Shown: one piece after another, positions 55,790-64,000 of the stretch
How positions within the stretch are numbered: the first letter of the stretch is position 1
How the letters are laid out: each line of letters opens with the position of its first letter
Made by a program: the position numbers and the translations under genes
The notes under the pieces: generated by a model
What the model saw: only the letters and a program-made list of their open reading frames with translations
Database searches by the model: none
What the model was told of the DNA's origin: nothing
From: Neonectria sp. B-13
Lineage: Eukaryota; Ascomycota; Sordariomycetes; Hypocreales; Nectriaceae
DNA: 64,000 bases
Assembly (NCBI GenBank): GCA_002682825.1
Contig: NOKP01000002.1
Location: forward strand, 4,818,309 to 4,882,308
Reading direction: 5' to 3'

Positions 55790-56956
55790 ATGCGCTTCCA
55801 CCAAGCCGTTACCTCTGTGGCCTCCCTAGCTGGACTTTTGGTCTCAGCAAGCCCTCAAGACAAGAAATGCGTTGAACATCAGTCTTTTGCAGGAAAGTTC
55901 GTCGATGGACCTGCTGAGATGAGCGCGGATCCTCTCGTTCCCTTCGATTCCCCCATGGTCTCCGTTTTCAACAGCACCGTGAGCGAAAACTGGTCCTTCG
56001 ACGCTGTTTCCCATGACGGCAAGGCCAGCATCGTCGTTTATGTCACTCGAGGCACGGTTGCCAACAAAGTTGGCGCTCAGCGGGGATTGATCTCCGTCTC
56101 ATGGGCCAACGGAACGCGGTACATGGAAAACGCATTTGTGGACATGTCAACCTTGACCACCTGTCCGAAATCCACGTCTGGGTTGTGGACGAACAATGCC
56201 AAGAACATATCCTGGGGCTTCACCGCGTCTACCGACTTCAAGAAATCGGTCTTTACCATCAAATCACCGACAATCAACGGCACGTTCAAGCTCAAGAACC
56301 GAGGACCTCCTATCTACCCCGGAGGGCTTGTGTACCCGAATGCGAAAGCCAGTGTGATGTTGGCCCCTGAGATGTACTGGCAGGAACAGTTCCCCGTCGC
56401 CGACGCCGAAGTGGATCTGGATATTCGCGGTACTCCCTTCATCTTGTCTGGTGTTGGTGGCCGGGACAAGAACTGGAACTCCCGGCCCTGGGCCGTCATT
56501 AGTGGTAACTGGGACATGGGGCGGACCATTGTTGGACCATACGGCCTGATGTTCTGGAACTATACATCGGCCGTAGACGGACAGTCCTACTTCAGCGCCA
56601 CCCTGATGAAAGGCAGCGATGTCATTTTCCGCACTTCAACTGAGAAGCCATCCTGTTCCGAGACCTACGGCACCGTCAAGTTAACCAACAACGGCCCTGT
56701 CCATCTGGCATCCGCCCCAGGAGCCACATCCCCGCTGCCCAAATCGCGCCATACCGGATACCTCATTGACTTGATGTCTCCCAAGACGGGTGAGCACTGG
56801 CGATTCACGCTCGACTTTTCCCAGACGACGTTTTGGTTTCCTGCTAGCGAAACCTTGAGCGTTGGTCAATTCGGCGGTAACGTTTCTGGTGGCTTAGTCG
56901 GCGGGAAGCAGTTCAAGGGGGTAGCATCTGGTTCGGTTCAGGAGTATGTTCTTTAG
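55790..56956 (+). CDS. Secreted lipocalin-like protein, fungal Diels-Alderase / CrtC-like family
   Basis: Intronless gene of 388 residues. MRFHQAVTSVASLAGLLVSA is a signal peptide. The body is beta-rich with repeated short strands ending in NxS/T. The segment GVGGRDKNWNSRPWAVISGN, then WDMGRTIVGPYGLMFWNYTS, matches the conserved centre of the fungal pericyclase family (CghA, Fsa2 and EupF types), related to bacterial hydroxyneurosporene-synthase-like AttH/CrtC domains: an xGGxDKNW turn followed by GP(Y)xLxxW. The C-terminal DLMSPKTGEHWRFTLDFSQT closes the second barrel. Characterised members catalyse [4+2] or hetero-Diels-Alder ring closures in polyketide and terpenoid pathways, some with signal peptides, but the family also contains uncharacterised members. 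No PKS, NRPS or terpene synthase is seen nearby, so the reaction is open. Assignment rests on pattern recognition only. Confidence 0.7.
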   Translation: MRFHQAVTSVASLAGLLVSASPQDKKCVEHQSFAGKFVDGPAEMSADPLVPFDSPMVSVFNSTVSENWSFDAVSHDGKASIVVYVTRGTVANKVGAQRGLISVSWANGTRYMENAFVDMSTLTTCPKSTSGLWTNNAKNISWGFTASTDFKKSVFTIKSPTINGTFKLKNRGPPIYPGGLVYPNAKASVMLAPEMYWQEQFPVADAEVDLDIRGTPFILSGVGGRDKNWNSRPWAVISGNWDMGRTIVGPYGLMFWNYTSAVDGQSYFSATLMKGSDVIFRTSTEKPSCSETYGTVKLTNNGPVHLASAPGATSPLPKSRHTGYLIDLMSPKTGEHWRFTLDFSQTTFWFPASETLSVGQFGGNVSGGLVGGKQFKGVASGSVQEYVL

Positions 56957-58557
56957 AGAAGCTATAGAATTGTCTTTCAAATGCCATCGCCTTGTTTGGA
57001 GGATGATCTGACGGCAATGGGTGAGCTCAAGGAGGGGAGGAAGCAGAGGAAATAAATTCACTCGTTAGAAACTGTAATAATGAGTAAATTGACAAGAATA
57101 TCTTCCTTGATTCAGTCTTCCATGCCGCAAGCAAATCTTATGAGTTTTGTGAGAATTTAACTGCATGAGTAACCAGCCTTACTCTCATCCTGAGCAAAAC
57201 ACGACTCCGCAACTCTTGTGGAAATCCTTCAACTCCGTTCGAAATGCCGAGTCCATCCCCATCCCTGGTGTCGTCCGAGTCGAACGATGATCAGATGATG
57301 ATCTCCAGACCTCCCTCACCCGGACCGACCGTTTAGATTGGCAGCTTTCAGAACCCTTCAGAAACCCCTATGCTGCCTCAAGAGTCCTCGGCCTCGTTGC
57401 TTCACCATGACATGTCCAAAGAAGAGTACTTGCTTGACAGCAAGCCAAGTTTATCATAGGCATGCAAGAGACCGAGCCTGGAAAGAAAAATGAATAAGGT
57501 GCTCTCGTCAAAGCCGAATGCAAGTCTTCCAGGAATACATCGAATCCCGCATGCAATACTCACAGAAATCTCCCCATACGCGGCATGAATGCATGGTGGT
57601 TGCCCAACGATCTTGCCCAAAAGCATCCACCTAAATCAAACACTAGCCTCCCCTTCCTGGACATGTTGGGAAAGATTTCTCTCAATCATACTTCGTATCC
57701 TGGCCGTGGACAGCGACTTGCTTTCTTTGCTGCACTGTGCTTCCAGTCAGCGGCATTCTCGGTGTTATCTTTGCTCACTTAGTCGACGGCCCGGAAGTTC
57801 TAGTCTTCTAGAACGTGGGAGGAATAGGCCATAACGGACATGTAATGTATCGACAGAACTCGCGAAGCACCGTAAGTGTTGCAAGCTCGCGGGCCGCAGC
57901 CTAATTGTGACTTGAAAGTGGCAGGGATGCAGGCGACTAAGGGTGGCTTAGTTTCGCGAGGCCGTCACATTGGTCCATTTACGAAGCAGGTTTGCCTGCG
58001 CCGCCCTTATAAATTCCACCGCCTCGATAGGGAGTCTGCCTTATCTTTTTCTTCTTCTCTGTGTATTTACCCTAGTACGAGCAGGCACCTGTTGCAGGAT
58101 TTAGGAATGCTTTGGGAAATGACTCCACCAAAGTCGGGTGTCGGGATGGTTTGTCTTCCTCCGTGAGACTAGAAAAGCGATGACGTAGCTCAATACATGT
58201 TGGTGTTACTTTATCTCTCAAGTATACCCCCAATAAAGAACGCCTGGCCTTTTGACCCGTGTCAGCCAAATATAAAACAGTGAGGCTGCATCCCCGGCAC
58301 ACGCAGGGATGCTCACGAGGTTCCCAAAGTTGGGGGCCAGCGCCTAGAACAGGCTGGTTTCGTTGATAAATTGAGGCCTTCCCCCGACCAAGATATCCAT
58401 GAAAGTGCCTCAAATTCCATATATTACAGCCTCACTAATCTAGACTCTGACGATTTCGCTCGTCGATTTCTCGCTCCATCACATCTGTCACATCTCTATC
58501 ACATCCTCACAACGTTGTAGGTCACTGCTCGGCTCGATCTCGATTTTGAACACCGAA
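56957..58557. other. Intergenic, no gene seen
   Basis: 3' side of the Diels-Alderase-like gene and promoter of the CorA-like gene. TATAAA-like words lie at about 58009 and 58271. Short frames only. Confidence 0.5.
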
Positions 58558-60493
58558 ATGAGGACAGGTCCAGCTCGACGCTCCATTGCCGAAAATTATG
58601 AGCTGCCAGGCATGACCGCTGCCGCTTTCTCTGAGGCTAAATTTGAGGACAGGCTCGATGGAGCATATCAAGGCGTCAGAGAGGCAAGAAAGTCAATAGA
58701 TACTGAGGCTTCTCGGTCTGTGTCCACAGGCCTTGGTCCACAACTCACCGATCCATGGGTTCATCCAGGATTGCGTCGCTTCACCTACAACCAGCTTCTG
58801 GACCCAGCCAACTTCCAGTTGCATTCTACTATCGATGTTCTCAAGGTTTCAGGCGCAGACAGTCAGCTGAGTAAGGATCCTCAGTTCTGGTAGGCAACGG
58901 TGTTAATAGCCTTAGGATTTGACCGGAATCAAAGCGATACTCAAATAGAGGCAACACTGGAAGTGAGTCTTCCCAAGGCTGACTGGACCATATTGTATGC
59001 AAAGCTGATTTCTGAAGTCCTTGGATCAAGACCATGATACTCCGTCTTTATTGGCACTGTAAGTCATCGTCTTTAATTTTCCTCTTCGCCCGAAACTTGC
59101 TGACCGTGAGAAGCTGCATCAATCTCGAGCCTGACGATGCTTCGCTTTTCAATTTCCGGGCATCCATTTCCCAGTCGCTTACCAAAGAGCTGTTTGCGCG
59201 GTTCAATATTCACAGTGGCTTCATGCTTGATCTTCTTGGAAGACCTAATTATTGGTCTGCTGTATCACAGTGGAAGGAGGACGGTTCGGAGGGAAAGACT
59301 GCCTTTGGTAATTCCTACCGCTTCTTTAATGGTGTATCGCGCTGATTGCTTTTGCAGAGTTCTTTTGTCAGCATCCTAGATGGCATCAGAGAGGCAGATA
59401 TGACAAGGGACAGCAGACTGCAACGTCAGGGAACAAAGCACCCGCCTCTGTCTACATGCACCACTCGCCAGCAAGAAATCTAACTCTCTACTTGATTGTC
59501 GCCCCTGAAGATGGTGAATGGTTCTCGTTTGTCGACCGCATCCAACAAGACTATGACGCAAAAGATGATCCAAAGGCAACACCCAAGGCTATAGCTACAA
59601 GTCCGTTCATGCTGCATGCTCTCATTGGGAGCATCGCATTCGAGCAATCAACCGACTATACGGCTGAAATCCGCACGCGCCTCATGGAGCAAGTAAGTTC
59701 GTCTGTCCTAGTTAGGAGTTTGTTTAACAGTCGTGTCTTCTCAGCTTAAGAAAATCAACTTTGATGAAGAACCAGGGAACGGCATCCCGACCCGTGCGGT
59801 CAACACGCTTCGTGACATGGAAGGCCGCTTCGAGCTAGAGGGAATCACCATTCACCTCAATCAAGTCTCTCAGATGATCAACACGGGTCTGTCAAGCGTC
59901 TTCTCGTCTATCCAACATAGCGAGAGACTGTTGTCAGCCCACAAAACCTTCTGTGAAAGAAATCAGATTGGAACTCCCGGCAGCTTGGTTGATCGCACCA
60001 ACGGCATACTGCATTATATTCTAGACGCTTTCCAGTGCCAACAAAATTATCTCAATGGGTATAACCTCAGGAAAGAGACAGCCATGAATTTTGTAAGTAT
60101 CCGGCTAGGCCGAGAGGATATGATTTAACATCACCAGGTCTTTCACATTGTTACCCAGCAAGATAGTGCGACCAATCTCAAGGTAGCATACAGAATGTCG
60201 AATGACAGCTCTTCCATGAACACGGTCACAATTCTGACCATGATTTTCCTCCCTGGAACGTTTACAGCGGTTAGCCCTTCCCTTGATCTTGTCCACATTC
60301 ACTCAACTAACACTTGCAGACCGTCTTCTCAAGTGTCGCTTTCAGGACTGCGGAATCTGGTGCTGCGGAGACGACGGAATACTTGTGGCCCTTCCTCGGT
60401 GTCGCAATTGCCTTGACCGTGTCCGTCATCGGATTTTGGTATTGGTGGCGACGGTTGAATACAGTCAAGCCTTCGAAAGCATATTCCATGTAA
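58558..60493 (+). CDS. CorA-like Mg2+ transporter family membrane protein (fungal subgroup)
   Basis: Integral membrane protein of 528 residues in eight exons: 58558-58870, 58916-58962, 59018-59058, 59111-59307, 59358-59692, 59745-60092, 60138-60269 and 60320-60493. All introns are 45-55 bases and phases close; the fourth acceptor could be three bases later. The long soluble N-terminal part (NYWSAVSQWKEDGSEGKTAF, NLTLYLIVAPEDGEWFSF) is usual in the fungal CorA-like group. The helical stalk is RFELEGITIHLNQVSQMINT with NGYNLRKETAMNFV. The two membrane helices are MNTVTILTMIFLPGTFTATV and WPFLGVAIALTVSVIGFWYW, ending in a basic cytosolic tail (WWRRLNTVKPSK). The bacterial GMN selectivity motif after the first helix is not visible, as in many fungal members; transport of Mg2+ is therefore a family-based inference. 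Confidence 0.85.
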
Positions 60494-60629
60494 GGTTCAA
60501 GGCTCATGGCATTCGTTTTCACGCCTGTTCCTAGCGCCAAAAGGCCATATCTAATTGTGTTGGGGTTTGTCAAGTTTGCTGAAGCCTTCCATGCATGAGA
60601 CTGCCAATGCAAATATGTGCGAGCCACGT

Positions 60630-61610
60630 TCAGAAAGTCGGTGCTTTTGGCACTCCTGCTGTCTTCAAGACCTCAGCAGGTCCTAACTCCAACCACTTCT
60701 CAGCCTTCGCCACATCAGACATCCAAATCACCCCAAGCATCCCAGCAGCATTGGCCTCTGCGCCATGAAGCCCTGCAGTCCGTCTAGGAATCACCATCAT
60801 ACCACTCTGGTCAAAGATGACGTTGTGTGGCGGAGCTCTGTTGTCTTCGCTCAGCGACTGTCCTAAGGCTGTCTCGGCCTGCTTGAATAAATCCTGGTAA
60901 ATGCTCTGTAGCTCGTCGGGATTCGGCATCTCCCGATCGTAAGCCCGGACGAAGGCTTGATAAGGCATTGTTTGAGTCTGAGCAATGATGTTTCGCCAAA
61001 CGTCAAACGACTCTCCTGCATGGGGAAGAAGCTGCATGTGCTTGTGGAACCTGCTGCACCCAGATTCCACGCCGCAGTTGTATATGGCCATGTACTTGCT
61101 TCCGAGTGACGAGATGACTGTGTGGGCAGCCCTGAAGTCGTCGACATCCATTGGTTCGTATTGACGACGGTATCCATCTTGTGTAAGAAGCAGAAAGTGC
61201 GGTCGAAACGCGTCGAACATGTTGAATGTGAGGAGATGAGTGGTACCGATCTGTTCTATTTCAAAGCCGGCGACGCTGATATCACTCCCGGGTTTGAAAA
61301 TTGCTGCCGCTTTCCCCGAGCTACTTCCTGCTAATGGAGCAGACGGGACACTTGGTTTGTTCTTTAATGCATTTGTTATTCTGAATTCGAACTGGAAAAA
61401 CGCGAAGCGTCGTGGTCAGTGCTCCTAAACAGACCGAAATGCAATCTCTTCAAGGGTCTTGATTACCTTCAAGCCCCCATCCTGATGTGATATGATTCGG
61501 GGATTTGGGTCGTAGAAGATGACCCCGTCACGAACGAGTTGGTCAAAATGCAACAAAATTCTAGCTTCGTCAAGAGTCATGACAGTACTACTGCGAGATG
61601 TATCCGCCAT
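60630..61610 (-). CDS. APA2: ATP adenylyltransferase / Ap4A phosphorylase (Apa1/2 type)
   Basis: Soluble enzyme that phosphorolyses diadenosine tetraphosphate to ATP and ADP. Exons are 61467-61610 and 60630-61391, with a 75-base intron; the product is 301 residues. The N-terminal helix region (ARILLHFDQLVRDGVIFYDP) and FEFRITNALKNKPSV lead to FNMFDAFRPHFLLLTQDGY, EPMDVDDFRAAHTVI and the HIT-type active site GVESGCSRFHKHMQLLPH (HxHxQ), with the His of the HKH group as the nucleophile. The C-terminal part FDQSGMMVIPRRTAGLH, followed by NAAGMLGVIWMSD, is the ATP_transf domain that marks Apa1/Apa2. The gene ends only 136 bases from the convergent CorA-like gene. Paralogue naming (APA1 or APA2) is not resolved. 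Confidence 0.92.
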
Positions 61611-62539
61611 GATTGTTTGCCTTCTTTCCTTTTGCGGGAGTCTTGGTCGAAATTCGTTGAACAGAACTGAAGGAGATCAATGCGCGCGAAGGCGTATTTA
61701 TCTTGGGGCGGGGTGCTTTGGAGGATCCTCAAATCAACCTTGGATCCAATCCTTGGGATCGACTAGCAGGGATCCCCTTATGGGTCTCACAGTCAGCCTG
61801 CAGACTGTGTTCGCTGTTAATTGATGTGATAGTATGTATCTCTGTAATACTATTTATTCAGTTTGTTTGCAGGGTCGGGAACCTGATCTCGAAATATTAT
61901 ACAACCCAAATTATTATGCCTGCTGGCTAGAGGTAGCATGCTGCTGGATGGCAGCAAACAATGCTCACGTTTGACGGAAAGGTTGACGGGCTGCAACTGC
62001 TGCGGGCAGATTGGTTTGGTTTCTTTATGAGCACTTGACAAGGAAAAATGACGAAACCGACAGTGGTACTGAATGTAAATTTAAAATAAAATAAAAACCA
62101 GGCCTTGATTGACTCTTTACTTGCGGGCTTGGCGTCAAAACCGCATGCCATTTTTGTAAGAGTCTGGACACAGGAAGTGAATTACTTTGAGTGATGGGAA
62201 GGCGTCTGATTCTGGATCATGAACTTTTCCACAACTCCCCGGCACAAGACTATGAGGGTAGAGGCCTACTGGCAGAATAGCTAATAATTAAATCAATGTG
62301 AACATCATTCAAAACTCAGAAGTCCTCAACTCAAGAAATATCTCCCATCGCTTTCCAATGGGCTGTAGGGTACCTCGATCGCCACTCGATCGGCACGCCG
62401 TGTGTGACCCCACTGGCGGAACGGTCGGGGGACGTAAGCGCCGGGCCCCGACGTCACCCAGAAATCTCCAGAAATCATCCGACGCCAAAAGCTTCCAACG
62501 TCTCTCCACCAAACGCCCGAACGACGGGCCCAATTGACG
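61611..62539. other. Divergent promoter region, Ap4A phosphorylase and COX11
   Basis: Both flanking genes point away. No further gene is recognised; the 62309-62533 frames are antisense to GC-rich leader sequence. Confidence 0.5.
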
Positions 62540-63481
62540 ATGAACGCCGCGCCTCGGATTGCGCGAAGCTCCATGCGAGCTGGCTCATCACCATGGGCCT
62601 GCTTCTTCTGCCAGAATGCCCGTCCGCGCCCGCAGCAGACCCGCATCAGCTTCGGCCGGAAGGCTTCAACCTCCTCGCCCAAAGGCAACCAGCCGAGGAG
62701 GGACTTCACTCCAACGATGGACCAAATCCGAGCCCACTACGGCCAGAAGAACCGATCGGTAGCGTACGAGCGCCCCATACCCCCTGGTGGCCATGTCTGA
62801 CGCCGCTTAGGTACTACACGCTGAGCACGATTCTCGGATTCGTCGCGCTGACCTACGGCTCGGTGCCGCTCTATAAGATGGTATGCGCTGCTTCCCTGAA
62901 ACTCTTGGCCTCAATCTAACCTGTAAAAAGATCTGTCAAACCACCGGCTGGGGCGGCCAGCCCGTGCGAGCCCACGGCGCTGACAACTACGACCCCGACA
63001 TCGCGCGCCGACTTGTGCCCGTCAAGGACGCCAAACGCATCAAAGTTACATTCAACGCCTCCACCTCCGACGTGCTGCCCTGGAAGTTCTCTCCCCAGCA
63101 GCGCGAGGTGCGCGTGCTCCCCGGCGAGACCGCATTGGCCTTCTACACCGCAACGAACACGAGCGACACGGATATCATTGGCGTCGCGACGTACAGCGTG
63201 ACCCCCGCGCAGTGCGCCCCCTACTTCAGCAAGATCCAGTGTTTCTGCTTCGAGGAGCAGCGCCTGAATGCTGGAGAGACTGTTGATATGCCCGTCTTCT
63301 TCTACCTGGACCCCGATTTGTTGAACGACCTGAACATGAAGGGTGTGGAGACAGTGACCTTGAGTTATACATTCTTCAGTGAGTCATTCTGAGCTGCGAG
63401 TGAGGCAATTGTCGTTACTAACGATAAACAGAAGCGAGGTATGACAACAACGGACGTTTCCAAAGACCGGCTGCGTCGTAA
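62540..63481 (+). CDS. COX11: Cytochrome c oxidase assembly protein Cox11
   Basis: Mitochondrial inner-membrane copper chaperone that builds the CuB site of Cox1. Exons are 62540-62763, 62811-62880, 62931-63378 and 63432-63481, with introns of 47, 50 and 53 bases; the product is 263 residues. The N-terminus is a basic presequence (RIARSSMRAGSS, RKASTSSPKGNQ). MDQIRAHYGQKNRSVA leads into one membrane helix (YYTLSTILGFVALTYGSVPL), with ICQTTGWGGQPVRA and the intermembrane-space domain: RIKVTFNASTSDVLPWKFSP, ETALAFYTATN and the copper ligand pair in KIQCFCFEEQRL (CFC). The end DLNMKGVETVTLSYTFFKAR is conserved. The C-terminal exon restores KARYDNNGRF after the splice. Confidence 0.95.
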
Positions 63482-64000
63482 ATGGCTGGACAGGAAGAAG
63501 TGATGTGTACGATACGCCCTCCTCTTATTTATCATGTATATCGCGCTAGACGCCTTCATTGGGCAAGATAGAGTATCCTTGGATATTTGTGAAGCGACCT
63601 TCTAGTTCCTGAACCCCATACACTCGTCATTTTTCATGAAGTTGCCCTCGTAAATGTCAACATAGTACCGTGAAGCTGAGCTGCCATCTTGGGGAATGTT
63701 TGCCTACCTAGCGAACGAATTCAACACAGCGCATAGCGAAGTCGTGACAGTCGCGGGGTTCTAGTTGCAACGGAGGGACAGACGAATGGGAGAAAGCCAA
63801 AGAAAAAAAAAAGTTATGCTTGCAGTCAGGCTTAAACGAATTGACTGTTCAACCAACCCTTCAATTGTCCATCTGAATAATTGCACACCTGCAAGTTGAT
63901 GCAAACTTGACATGCATCCTGCAATCCTTTGCTAATCCACCGCCTGGTCCCTGCAGAAGCAGAGCCAATGATGAGTCGCTCTTCCGACCCCAGCCACTTG
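63482..64000. other. 3' region of COX11, no gene seen
   Basis: 3' UTR and downstream sequence; an A-run near 63802. The window ends here. Confidence 0.5.

Overview
The window is nuclear DNA of a filamentous ascomycete, most likely a Sordariomycete and possibly Hypocreales. The grounds are short GT-AG introns (about 45-200 bases, often with a CTAAC-type branch site), genes on both strands with long spacers, fungal-only families (Zn2Cys6 regulators, 2EXR proteins, a lipase-like NLR, a fungal CorA-like protein) and housekeeping proteins of ascomycete type. No tRNA, rRNA, CRISPR array or intact transposon was seen. One 100-N assembly gap lies at 24561-24660. Assigning exons by hand gives 23 protein genes with good support, one decayed gene and one doubtful gene. 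In almost every multi-exon model the reading phase closes exactly.

Layout. 1-9.5 kb: the 3' part of ARP3, alcohol dehydrogenase, a 5.9 kb stretch with no recognisable gene, and the copper chaperone ATX1. 9.5-20.3 kb: a small inverted-repeat (MITE-like) element, a 2EXR protein, an SCP2-type thiolase, a small NAD(P)-binding protein, and a six-exon NLR with an alpha/beta hydrolase, an NB-ARC domain and eight TPR units. 20-30.3 kb: a large Zn2Cys6 regulator with a long upstream region that contains the gap, then the TCF25/Rqc1 homologue. 31-38 kb: housekeeping genes (SCD6/LSM14, the SNARE VTI1) and an FAD-dependent oxidoreductase. 39-57 kb is accessory in character: a secreted calcineurin-like phosphatase, a Zn2Cys6 regulator divergent from a short-chain dehydrogenase, a decayed gene in AT-richer DNA, a secreted cupredoxin, a secreted protein with a zincin-like HEIYH motif, a second 2EXR protein, and a second Zn2Cys6 regulator divergent from a secreted lipocalin-like protein related to the fungal Diels-Alderase/CrtC-like family. 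58-64 kb: a CorA-like membrane protein, an Ap4A phosphorylase and COX11.

How genes may work together. ATX1 (cytosolic copper delivery) and COX11 (copper insertion into cytochrome oxidase) both handle copper but lie 53 kb apart, so this is not a cluster. SCD6 (mRNA decay and translation repression) and the Rqc1 homologue (ribosome quality control) are adjacent RNA and translation factors with no sign of shared control. The two regulator/enzyme divergent pairs (41.2-44.1 kb and 53.5-57.0 kb) are the best candidates for local co-regulation. The most unusual objects are the NLR with nearly identical 126-base repeats, the secreted zincin-like protein, and the Diels-Alderase-like protein with no synthase beside it.
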